Of a stretch of 64,000 nucleotides of DNA, positions 56,641 through 64,000 are shown in pieces (positions within the stretch are counted from its first letter, which is position 1; the number at the start of each line of letters is the position of its first letter). The stretch spans positions 124,001-188,000 of the forward strand of contig JAKQNR010000022.1 of the NCBI GenBank assembly GCA_029565685.1, in the 5' to 3' direction. The notes under the pieces are model-generated. The model worked only from the letters and a program-made list of their open reading frames with translations. It did no database searches and was not told the origin of the DNA. This DNA comes from a bacterium (lineage in GTDB: Bacteria; Zhuqueibacterota; Zhuqueibacteria; Residuimicrobiales; Residuimicrobiaceae). A program made the position numbers and the translations under genes.

Positions 56641-57135
56641 ATGGAGGTCTTTGAAGCGATCAACCGCCGCACCAGCGTGCGCCGTTTTACCGATCAAGCC
56701 GTGGATGAAGAGAGCATACGCCGCCTGATCGACGCCGGCCGCCGGGCCCCTTCGGGACGCAACGTGCAACCCATCGAGTTTGTTGTGATCACCGACCCGG
56801 ATCGGCGACGCCACTTGGCGTCGATCACCGAGTACGGCAAGTTTCTCGCCCAGGCGCCGGTCTGCATTGTGATCGTCAGTGCAGACACTAAATATTACCT
56901 CGAGGACGGTTGCGCGGCCGCGGAGAATATCCTGCTGGCTGCCGCTGGATTGGGACTGGGATCCTGCTGGGTGGCTGGAGATAAAAAACCATATGCGGAA
57001 GAGATATTGCGCTGGCTGCAGGCGCCGGATGGATTCAAATTAGTCGCCATGCTGGCCATCGGCCACGCCGCTTCGCCAATGGTCCCGCGTGAAAAAAGAG
57101 CGCTGGATAAGATTCTGCACTGGCAAACCTATTAA
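56641..57135 (+). CDS. Nitroreductase-family flavoprotein
   Basis: FMN-dependent NAD(P)H oxidoreductase, 164 residues, the short form. FMN-binding N-terminus INRRTSVRRFTDQAVDEESI and DAGRRAPSGRNVQPIEFVVI; AAENILLAAAGLGLGSCWVAG; MLAIGHAASPMVPREKRALDKI. The physiological substrate is not predictable. Twelve bases separate it from uvrC. Confidence 0.92.
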   Translation: MEVFEAINRRTSVRRFTDQAVDEESIRRLIDAGRRAPSGRNVQPIEFVVITDPDRRRHLASITEYGKFLAQAPVCIVIVSADTKYYLEDGCAAAENILLAAAGLGLGSCWVAGDKKPYAEEILRWLQAPDGFKLVAMLAIGHAASPMVPREKRALDKILHWQTY

Positions 57136-57147
57136 CAGGCGGACGCC

Positions 57148-58995
57148 ATGATCTCATCTCTGTCGGAGCGCCTCAGGCAAAAGCTGGATTCCCTTCCCGC
57201 CAAACCCGGCGTCTATCTGTTCAAGGACAAAAAGGGCCAGGTCGTTTATATCGGCAAAGCGCGGGGGCTGCGCAGCCGGGTGCGTTCCTACTTTCAGGAT
57301 CCTCAGGACCGGGACATCAAGACCCGGCGGCTGGTCAGCCGCATCGATGATCTGGAGATCATTCTCACCGATTCTGAGATCGAGGCTCTGATCCTCGAAG
57401 CCAACCTGGTTCGCGAATATCGCCCACGCTACAACATCAATCTCAAGGACGATAAATCCTTTCCTTATATCCGCATCACCCAGGAGGCCTTTCCCCGGAT
57501 TTTCCCCACCCGCCGGGTGATCCGTGACGGTTCGCGCTATTTCGGTCCCTATACCGATGTGCGCACCATGCGTGAATTGCTGCGAACCGTCCATCGCCTG
57601 TTCAGGGTGCGCACCTGCGCTCTTGCGCTGACGCCGGATTCCATCGCTGCGAAAAAATACAAGGTCTGCCTCGATTACCATATTCAGCGCTGCACCGGTC
57701 CGTGCGAAGACCATATCTCGCAGCAGGAGTATCAGCAGACCGTCGAAGATGTGGCGGCGTTCATCTCCGGCCGCAGCCGAAAGGTGACCGAGGAATTGCA
57801 ACGCCGCATGCAGGCGGCTGCAGCAGATCTGAGATTCGAAGAGGCTGCACGGCTCCGCGATCAATTGAACTCGCTGGAAATTTTTCAGCAACGGCAGAAA
57901 GTGGTGGACAAGGCCCAGGTCGATCGTGATCTGATCGCTTTTGCAACAGAAGCGGACGACGCCTGCTGCGTGGTGTTCAAGGTGCGCGAGGGAAAAATCA
58001 TCGGCCGTCAGCATTTCTATCTTACTCATGTGCAAGACGAATCGGTTCCGGCCATCGGCGCCGCATTTCTGCAGCAGTACTACTTGAATGAAGAGGATAT
58101 CCCCGCTGAGATCATACTGCCCGTCTCCCTGGGAGAGGGAATGGACGCGATGCAGGAGTGGTTGAGCCACAAGCGCGGCGGCCCGGTCATTTGCCTGGCG
58201 CCGGTGCGCGGTGAAAAAGCTCAGCTGCTCAGAATGTGCGAAAGAAACGCCCGCATGCTTCTGCTGGAGTGCACGCTCCAGAAAGAAAAGGCTGCGGATT
58301 ATATCGCCGCTTCGGTGCACGCGCTGCAGAAGGATCTGCACCTAGCCGTTCCACCCAAACGCATTGAATGTTTCGACATCTCCAACATCCAGGGCACAGA
58401 CCCCGTCGCCTCTATGGTCTGCTTCGTCAATGGCAAACCGCAGCGTTCAGAGTACCGCCGTTTTCGCATCCGCAGCAAACAAACGCCGGATGATTTCGCC
58501 ATGATGCGGGAAGCCGTGGGCCGCCGCTACCGCCGACTCAAAGCGGAAAACAAGCCCATGCCGGAGTTGATTTTAATCGACGGCGGCAAAGGTCAGCTCA
58601 ACGCCGCTCTGGAAGCCCTGCAGTTGGCCGGCATCACCGATCAACCAGTGATCGCTCTGGCCAAACGGCTGGATGAGGTTTTTAAGCCTGGTCTTGCAGA
58701 TGCACAGAATATCCCTAAAGGATCCGGCGCCCTGCATCTACTGCAACGGGCGCGGGATGAAGCGCACCGTTTTGCCGTCTCCTATCATCGCAAATTGCGC
58801 CGCCGCCGCACTCTGCATTCAGAACTGCAGACCATTCAGGGCCTGGGGCCGGCGCGTCGAGATGTGTTGTTGCGCCACTTCGGTTCCCTGAAACAGATCA
58901 AGGCGGCAACCCTGGAACAACTGAAAGCGGTGAAGGGCATCCCAATGCCGCTGGCGGAAAAGATCTATAACGATTTTCATACAAAAGGAAACTAG
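57148..58995 (+). CDS. uvrC: Excinuclease ABC subunit C
   Basis: Makes both incisions in nucleotide-excision repair, 615 residues. GIY-YIG nuclease KPGVYLFKDKKGQVVYIGKA with RSRVRSYF; a central four-cysteine-like region around CLDYHIQRCTGPCE; the UVR motif DLRFEEAARLRDQLNSLE; the RNase H-like nuclease (IECFDISNIQGTDPVASMVC, LILIDGGKGQLNAAL); and terminal helix-hairpin-helix motifs IQGLGPARRDVLLRHFGSL and VKGIPMPLAEKIYNDF. Full length. Confidence 0.96.
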   Translation: MISSLSERLRQKLDSLPAKPGVYLFKDKKGQVVYIGKARGLRSRVRSYFQDPQDRDIKTRRLVSRIDDLEIILTDSEIEALILEANLVREYRPRYNINLKDDKSFPYIRITQEAFPRIFPTRRVIRDGSRYFGPYTDVRTMRELLRTVHRLFRVRTCALALTPDSIAAKKYKVCLDYHIQRCTGPCEDHISQQEYQQTVEDVAAFISGRSRKVTEELQRRMQAAAADLRFEEAARLRDQLNSLEIFQQRQKVVDKAQVDRDLIAFATEADDACCVVFKVREGKIIGRQHFYLTHVQDESVPAIGAAFLQQYYLNEEDIPAEIILPVSLGEGMDAMQEWLSHKRGGPVICLAPVRGEKAQLLRMCERNARMLLLECTLQKEKAADYIAASVHALQKDLHLAVPPKRIECFDISNIQGTDPVASMVCFVNGKPQRSEYRRFRIRSKQTPDDFAMMREAVGRRYRRLKAENKPMPELILIDGGKGQLNAALEALQLAGITDQPVIALAKRLDEVFKPGLADAQNIPKGSGALHLLQRARDEAHRFAVSYHRKLRRRRTLHSELQTIQGLGPARRDVLLRHFGSLKQIKAATLEQLKAVKGIPMPLAEKIYNDFHTKGN

Positions 58996-58998
58996 CTT

Positions 58999-59706
58999 TT
59001 GTCCCGACTCTACGATGCGCTGATCCTGGATATGGACGGTGTGGTGGTGGATACCGAACCGATTATCTTTACCACTTTTCGCAAGCTCTTTGAACCGTTC
59101 GGCATCTCTTTTCCCGATGCTTATCTTTACCGATTGGTGGGGGATTCAACCCGGCAGAATCTCGTCGATATTGCGCGCGATTACCCCGTTGCGTTCGATG
59201 CGGTCGCCATGGAACAGGCTCTGCATGATGCGCATCGGCAGGCGCTGGCAAGCGTGTTCATACCGCTGCGGATCGGAATCACCCGATTGCTGGATCAGGC
59301 CCGCGAGATCGGTCTCCAGATTGGCTTGTGCACTTCCAGCCAGGCGGACATGGTGGAAATCCTCATGCAGCGCATCGGCTCCTCCCAAGGCTTGACGCAG
59401 CCGCTGCACACCTATTTTTCGGTCATGGTGACCGGCGACCGGGTCCGGCATCCTAAGCCGAATCCAGAGCCCTATTCTACCGCGTGCCGGCTTCTGGGCG
59501 TGGCGCCTGGACGCAGTCTGGCTGTGGAAGATTCGGCCACCGGCCTTCGCTCCGCCAAGGCCGCCGGTTGCTGGTGTGTGGGATTGCGCAGTGAATATAA
59601 TCAGCATATGGATTTCAGCCCTGCGGATCAGGTTGTGCACCGAATCGATGAATTGGTTGAATCAAATTGGCTGCGGACAGGCTTGAAGCAAAGGAGGCTC
59701 TTTTGA
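58999..59706 (+). CDS. HAD-superfamily phosphatase, beta-phosphoglucomutase-like
   Basis: The 235-residue HAD hydrolase has nucleophile motif LILDMDGVVVDTEP, motif II in GLCTSSQADMVE, a lysine in VRHPKPNPEPYSTA and motif III AVEDSATGLRSAKAAGC. Likely a sugar-phosphate phosphatase or mutase. The start is TTG 58999 behind AAAGGAAA, three bases after uvrC; its stop overlaps the TTG of the next gene. It is a paralogue in type, not a close copy, of the HAD gene at 16975. Confidence 0.88.
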   Translation: MSRLYDALILDMDGVVVDTEPIIFTTFRKLFEPFGISFPDAYLYRLVGDSTRQNLVDIARDYPVAFDAVAMEQALHDAHRQALASVFIPLRIGITRLLDQAREIGLQIGLCTSSQADMVEILMQRIGSSQGLTQPLHTYFSVMVTGDRVRHPKPNPEPYSTACRLLGVAPGRSLAVEDSATGLRSAKAAGCWCVGLRSEYNQHMDFSPADQVVHRIDELVESNWLRTGLKQRRLF

Positions 59707-61379
59707 GAATCAGGCGAAGCAGGAACCGCACAAGGCTCTGGCTGGGATTTTTACTGTTGGTCCTCGCCGGCGTCGCTTTCGGATCAGGCCCCACTGATTC
59801 CGATCAGGGCGAGATACTTTACAACGGCGTCCAGTTGCCGGCGCTGTGGCCGCCAGCGGTCGATACATTGACCCGACAGCCCATGGATTTGCCTTATATG
59901 CGTTCGCGGCCGAAGAGCCTGCCCATCGACATCGGCCGGCAGCTGTTTGTAGACGATTTTCTCATTGAACAGAGTACGGCGCTGCGTACCTATCATCAGG
60001 CCAAATACCACCCAGCCAATCCGGTGCTTAGACCGGACCAACCCTGGGAAACCAATACGGTTTCAAAAGGCCATCCGGCGCCGACCGCCATGGTGTTCAG
60101 CGACGGCGTGTGGTACGATCCTCAAGACCGGCTGTTCAAGATGTGGTATATGGGCGGCTACGTTCAATCCACCTGCTACGCCGAATCCCGAGACGGCATC
60201 ACCTGGGTGAAACCGCTTCTCGACGTCAAGCCCTCCACAAACTGCGTGCTCGACAAACCGCGCGACTCTGCCACCATTTGGCTCGATCACACCGCGGAGG
60301 ATCCTGAACAACGGTATAAACTGTTCATGATCCAGAGGGCTGAAAAGGGCTATCTCGGCTTGCTCTATGTCTCCGCCGATGGCATTCATTGGGCTGAGCC
60401 GCCGGCACAGGCGATCATGAATGATGATCGCACGACCTTGTTCTATAATCCTTTCAGAAAAAAATGGGTGTACAGCATCCGCTGCGATTACACCGGCATG
60501 GGACGTTCCCGACGCTACCGAGAAAACGACGATGTCTTTGCCGGACTGGCGATGGACAAAAGTCAGGAGACGCTCTGGGTGGGTGCAGATTGGAATGACA
60601 AGCCCAGGTCGGATCTGCCGACCACTCCCGAGCTCTACAATTTGGACGCCGTCGCCTATGAAAGCCTGATGCTGGGTTTGTTCTCGATCTGGCCAGGCCA
60701 GCCGACAGACCGTGCGAAACCAAACTATGTGTGCCTCGGCTTCAGCCGGGATGGCTTTCATTGGCAGCGGCCGGACCATCGTCCATTTATGGATGTGTCT
60801 GAACAATATGGGGAATGGAACTGGGGCAACGTTCAATCCGCCGGAGGAGGCTGTCTAATCGTGGGCGACGAGCTTTACTTCTATGTCAGCGGCAGGAGCG
60901 GCGTCAGGGGATCTCCAGCGTCCGGCGTCTGCGCCACCGGGTTGGCGGTTCTGCGGCGTGATGGGTTCGCATCGATGGATGCAGGAAAAAAGGAATGCAC
61001 ACTTACCACCCGGCCGGTCCGATTCAGCGGCAACTATCTGTTCGTTAATTCAGACAGTCGTAGGGGCAGGTTGCAGGTGGAGGTGCTTGACGCCAACGAT
61101 CGCGTGTTGGCGCCCTATAGCAAACACAATTGCCATGCCGTGAAAACGGACGAAACATTGCAGAGGGTGACCTGGAAGGGTGCGTCTGATCTAACCCCAC
61201 TGGCGGGGCAGCCGGTCAAGTTTCGTTTTTATCTGCGTCAGAGTCGGCTGTACGCTTTTTGGGTCAGCACTGGAACCTCCGGCGCCAGCGGCGGCTATGT
61301 GGCTGCAGGCGGTCCTGGGTTTACCGGTCCTACGGATACTGTCGGTTCCAGCGCTTCGCCAGCCAAACGCTCACGGTGA
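59703..61379 (+). CDS. Secreted beta-propeller glycosidase-like protein
   Basis: TTG 59703 with AAAGGAGG upstream gives 558 residues; the basic start and hydrophobic stretch (RLWLGFLLLVLAGVAFGSG) form a signal peptide. The body, from IDIGRQLFVDDFLIEQ, shows propeller-like repeats of the GH32/GH43 type (VWYDPQDRLFKMWYMGGYVQ, TCYAESRDGITWVKP, LGLLYVSADGIHWAEP, LGFSRDGFHWQRPDHRPF) with a C-terminal beta-sandwich (GRLQVEVLDANDRVLAPY). Such proteins are frequent in Planctomycetota-type polysaccharide loci; the substrate is unknown. The convergent gene at 61502-63106 encodes a paralogue. Confidence 0.72.
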   Translation: MRIRRSRNRTRLWLGFLLLVLAGVAFGSGPTDSDQGEILYNGVQLPALWPPAVDTLTRQPMDLPYMRSRPKSLPIDIGRQLFVDDFLIEQSTALRTYHQAKYHPANPVLRPDQPWETNTVSKGHPAPTAMVFSDGVWYDPQDRLFKMWYMGGYVQSTCYAESRDGITWVKPLLDVKPSTNCVLDKPRDSATIWLDHTAEDPEQRYKLFMIQRAEKGYLGLLYVSADGIHWAEPPAQAIMNDDRTTLFYNPFRKKWVYSIRCDYTGMGRSRRYRENDDVFAGLAMDKSQETLWVGADWNDKPRSDLPTTPELYNLDAVAYESLMLGLFSIWPGQPTDRAKPNYVCLGFSRDGFHWQRPDHRPFMDVSEQYGEWNWGNVQSAGGGCLIVGDELYFYVSGRSGVRGSPASGVCATGLAVLRRDGFASMDAGKKECTLTTRPVRFSGNYLFVNSDSRRGRLQVEVLDANDRVLAPYSKHNCHAVKTDETLQRVTWKGASDLTPLAGQPVKFRFYLRQSRLYAFWVSTGTSGASGGYVAAGGPGFTGPTDTVGSSASPAKRSR

Positions 61380-61501
61380 CGGCTTCACTGCTTTTGACCG
61401 CAGCAGCTGAACCACAGCCGGTTATTCCTGTTTCACGCTGCTGTAAATGATCGAGCGGCGCCCTTGCCTTTCGGATATGCTGATGGAAAATCGTTGTGTC
61501 C

Positions 61502-63106
61502 TCATGGAGCTGCATTCGCATTTGCTGCGTCTTTGAATCTGATGGAATACAGGTCTGCGTCTTTGAGAATGAACCGCAGACGCACGGCCCGCCCCGCCAA
61601 CTCTGCGAGGTCGTTTCCCTTTTTCCACGAGACCATGCGCTCGATTGCGTCGCCGAACACGGCGTGGCATTCCTCCTGGCTGTAACCGGACAGCGGATGG
61701 CCTGCAGAATCCTGCAATTCGACCTTAACCTCTCCGGCAGCGGAGGTGGAAAAATTGATGACCAGGCGGCTTCCGGAAAAGATCAGAGGTTTGGTGACGA
61801 GTTCGCCGCCGGCTCTGGGCGCTGACACTGAGACAAAACCATCCATTCGTAAAGTATAGCGCCGCAGGGCGCTGCTGTTGTCGGTCCAGTAGCTTTCCAC
61901 AGCGTACAGAGAGAGCTCATCAGGAGCGCCACCCTCCAGGGCTGATCGCGTTTCCACCAAGAACCAGCCGGTGCAAAGATGGCCGTAATTCCAGGTCCCT
62001 TGCCGTTCGATGCCTGGCCTGAGAAACGCTTCGTTCCATCGTTTGAAGCGCACGCCGTCGCGGCTGATCATGAACAGGGCGTCGGTGAGGGCGGATCCAT
62101 ATCTTGGCGAGATGCTGGAACGCCAGATGCGATGCTCCCGCTCCGGCAGCGCCTGCAAGGACGGTGCATCGCCGCGATCGATGTAGCGCATGGGAAAACC
62201 GATGAACAGATGCGGAGCGCGATGATAGGGTTTGATGACATTGGTGTACAGTTGTTCGGGAGGCGAATCCACATAGCTCAGATCGTGTTGGTCGAACCAG
62301 GTGAGCAGATCTTTGGATCTTGCGGTGCGGATGGCGCGCAGGCCGCGATAAAGAGCGGTGTCGCTTCCCTCTGTAAAGTAACGCCAGTAGGCCCGGTACT
62401 CTTTCCGTTCCTTGTCCCAAAAGGCCAGATTCTGTGAATCGAATGCGCCGTCGCTGATCACCGGTTTGACGCTCATGGTTCTCCAATGGATGCCGTCGCT
62501 AGAAGCAAAGGGAATGAGGCCCCGCTCGGACCTGGCGCGAAGGATAGCCTTGTAGCGGCTGTCCGGCTGCGCGTCCGGGTTCTCATCCAGGAAAACAGCT
62601 GGATGGCCGCCATCCGCATCAGCCCCATCCATCATGCCGCTGATAAAGACGATGTTGTTGGCTTTGGATCCTTGGAACTCGTACAGGCCCAGTTCCGGTT
62701 TGATCCAATGAATGCCGTCGTCGCTCTCGGCATAACAGCAGAAAATATGATGAGGCGAGGGGGAGCCCGCGCTGTGCTGCCAGGCTTTGTAATACATTCG
62801 ATATTTTTTTCCGTCCTGAAAAACGCTGTGATAGCCGCTGCCGTTGCCTTCCCATGGCGCGTCGTGAACCAGTACAATTTCCCGCGGATCAGGATGATGC
62901 AGACAGAGCCGGGCTTCTCCCTTCAGCTCGTCGATAAGATAATCGTCGGCAAACAGTTCCAGGCGCGATCCGATATCCAGAACGGAATCAGACTGCATTG
63001 GAGGGGTCGGATGGGCCGGTGTGTTTCGCTTGAACGACGGATAGCCTGGGGAGGCGGCAACAATCGTCCAGAGTAACAGCCAAAAGGGGAATCCTGTTTT
63101 TTTCAT
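61502..63106 (-). CDS. Secreted beta-propeller glycosidase-like protein, paralogue of the 59.7-kb gene
   Basis: The 534-residue protein has signal peptide MKKTGFPFWLLLWTIVAAS. It shares the plan of the convergent neighbour: LDIGSRLELFADDYLID against IDIGRQLFVDDFLIE at the start, CCYAESDDGIHWIKPELGLY, FASSDGIHWRTMS and MISRDGVRFKRWNEAFL as propeller blades, and the end domain VKVELQDSAGHPLSGYSQEE with CHAVFGDAIERMVSWK against CHAVKTDETLQRVTWK. Sequence identity is clearly low outside these blocks, so the duplication is old. Glycan-processing role inferred. Confidence 0.72.
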   Translation of the reverse strand: MKKTGFPFWLLLWTIVAASPGYPSFKRNTPAHPTPPMQSDSVLDIGSRLELFADDYLIDELKGEARLCLHHPDPREIVLVHDAPWEGNGSGYHSVFQDGKKYRMYYKAWQHSAGSPSPHHIFCCYAESDDGIHWIKPELGLYEFQGSKANNIVFISGMMDGADADGGHPAVFLDENPDAQPDSRYKAILRARSERGLIPFASSDGIHWRTMSVKPVISDGAFDSQNLAFWDKERKEYRAYWRYFTEGSDTALYRGLRAIRTARSKDLLTWFDQHDLSYVDSPPEQLYTNVIKPYHRAPHLFIGFPMRYIDRGDAPSLQALPEREHRIWRSSISPRYGSALTDALFMISRDGVRFKRWNEAFLRPGIERQGTWNYGHLCTGWFLVETRSALEGGAPDELSLYAVESYWTDNSSALRRYTLRMDGFVSVSAPRAGGELVTKPLIFSGSRLVINFSTSAAGEVKVELQDSAGHPLSGYSQEECHAVFGDAIERMVSWKKGNDLAELAGRAVRLRFILKDADLYSIRFKDAANANAAP

Positions 63107-63171
63107 CGCGAGTCGCCGTTTTGAATAAGTCGATTATTCTGCTTTTTGGTTTTTTCCTTCCAACCCTGCCT

Positions 63172-63963
63172 TCAGTTTCGTTCCGGCAGCAATGCGGCCG
63201 CAGATTGGATGATCGCCAGATCGCCGGCCAGGGCTTGGCGAAAAAGTGAAATGTCTGAACTGTGAATGACGATGGTGACGCCCTCTGCCAGCCAGCGGAT
63301 CTGTTGTTGAGGGGATTCACTGAAATGAATGCCGATGGCGACGTTCCTGGCTCTGGCCTGGTGAATGATGGTTTTGACAACCTGCTCGAAATCCGGATGT
63401 TCATATTGTTCCGGCAAGCCCATGCTGCAGGAGAGGTCATGCGGACCGATAAAGATGCCGTCAAGGCCGGGCAGGGCAAGGATTTCGTTCAGATGATGCA
63501 CCGCCGGCATGGATTCGATATTGGCGATAAAAACAGTCTCCTGGTTGCGTTGCTGCAAGTAGGGGCTCAACGCCGCGGGCATTTCAGCAGGATTTCGGCT
63601 GTAGCGATTGAGATACTGCCCTTTGAGCGGCCGCCATTTGACCGCGGCGATGAGCTGTCTGATTTTTTCCGGCTCTTCCAGGTAGGGCACGATCACCCCC
63701 GCGGCGCCGCCGTCAAGTGCCTTGCATGCTTCGTGGGCATCCTGATTGAAAATGCGCACCAGCGGCGCAATGCCCATGCTGCGGTAAATCTGACATTGCT
63801 GCGCCAGCTCGCTGCGGTTCAGCGGAATGTGTTCCGAGTCGAGAAATACGAAATCCAAATTGCAGGATTTGACCGCGCCGGGCCATAGCGCGCAGGTGGA
63901 CAGGATGCCGGTTCCGTACACCACGGCGCCTTCATGTAATCGCTCGATGAAACGGCTAGGCAT
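63172..63963 (-). CDS. HpcH/HpaI-family aldolase
   Basis: Class II metal-dependent aldolase of the HpcH/HpaI/CitE barrel family, 263 residues, typically cleaving 2-keto-3-deoxy sugar acids or related acids to pyruvate and an aldehyde. Motifs: LDFVFLDSEHIPLNRSEL (catalytic histidine region), LVRIFNQDAHEACKALDGGA, GVIVPYLEEPEKIRQL, VFIANIESMPAVHHLNEI (metal glutamate), and LDGIFIGPHDLSCSMG (metal aspartate). Close in type to 2-keto-3-deoxy-L-rhamnonate aldolase, which would fit the rhamnosidase and mutarotase seen earlier, but specificity is not proven by sequence. Confidence 0.87.
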   Translation of the reverse strand: MPSRFIERLHEGAVVYGTGILSTCALWPGAVKSCNLDFVFLDSEHIPLNRSELAQQCQIYRSMGIAPLVRIFNQDAHEACKALDGGAAGVIVPYLEEPEKIRQLIAAVKWRPLKGQYLNRYSRNPAEMPAALSPYLQQRNQETVFIANIESMPAVHHLNEILALPGLDGIFIGPHDLSCSMGLPEQYEHPDFEQVVKTIIHQARARNVAIGIHFSESPQQQIRWLAEGVTIVIHSSDISLFRQALAGDLAIIQSAAALLPERN

Positions 63964-64000
63964 ATCTTTCCTTTCGCTACAAAATGGGTTCCCCGCCGCC

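Overview
This window appears to be a chromosomal segment from an uncultured Gram-negative-type bacterium. Lipobox and signal-peptide proteins, a TonB-like C-terminal domain, MltG, a SurA/PrsA-like lipoprotein and the secreted glycosidase families are typical of FCB-group or candidate-phylum genomes such as KSB1, Latescibacterota or Planctomycetota relatives. This lineage guess is inference from gene flavour only. The tRNA gene does not encode CCA, and TTG and GTG starts are common.

Left edge (1-5.4 kb): the end of a type I restriction endonuclease (hsdR) is followed by a graveyard of broken accessory genes. These are a DUF5655-type gene with an internal deletion, a GNAT acetyltransferase with its middle missing, an aspartate/glutamate racemase without its N-terminus, and a HigA-like antitoxin without a recognisable toxin. 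The region ends at a CAT-anticodon tRNA gene with a clear promoter and terminator, so it looks like a decayed tRNA-linked defence/mobile island.

5.6-11.7 kb (minus strand): a probable operon from one sigma70 promoter encodes a TonB-C-like secreted protein, endonuclease III, a membrane-anchored receiver protein, a family 2 glycosyltransferase, glucose-6-phosphate isomerase, a SurA-like lipoprotein and a Nudix protein. From 12.2 to 16.3 kb (minus strand) lie a receiver-containing histidine kinase, an NtrC-type regulator and a FlhG/MinD-like protein without a Walker A motif. The last is preceded by a good sigma54 promoter.

16.5-30.1 kb: a FucU-type mutarotase and a HAD phosphatase are followed by a secreted carbohydrate-degradation locus. 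It contains a six-hairpin glycosidase lipoprotein, a GH106-like alpha-L-rhamnosidase, a SUMF1-fold protein without the formylglycine-enzyme cysteines, a secreted unknown, an amidohydrolase and a heparinase II/III-like lyase. At the right edge (59.7-64 kb) two paralogous secreted beta-propeller proteins and an HpcH/HpaI aldolase extend this theme of deoxysugar-rich polysaccharide use.

30.3-44.4 kb: a YgjP-type metalloprotease, an orphan corrinoid protein with a GHMP kinase and a DegT aminotransferase, then queD-queC-queF (preQ1 synthesis). Next is an unusually complete aromatic operon: chorismate mutase, DAHP synthase, tyrA, aroA, aroE, aroC, aroK, aroB, aroQ, which covers all seven shikimate steps. 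It is preceded by a promoter, a short leader peptide rich in Phe and Tyr codons, and a terminator whose 5' arm can pair with an upstream segment. This is a convincing transcription attenuator and the most interesting regulatory element here.

44.4-59.7 kb: housekeeping genes, many overlapping: polX, a CPBP protease, mltG, a UvrD/PcrA helicase, a 1226-residue TPR protein, nadC, a ClpX-like ATPase without the zinc domain, a nitroreductase, uvrC and a HAD phosphatase.
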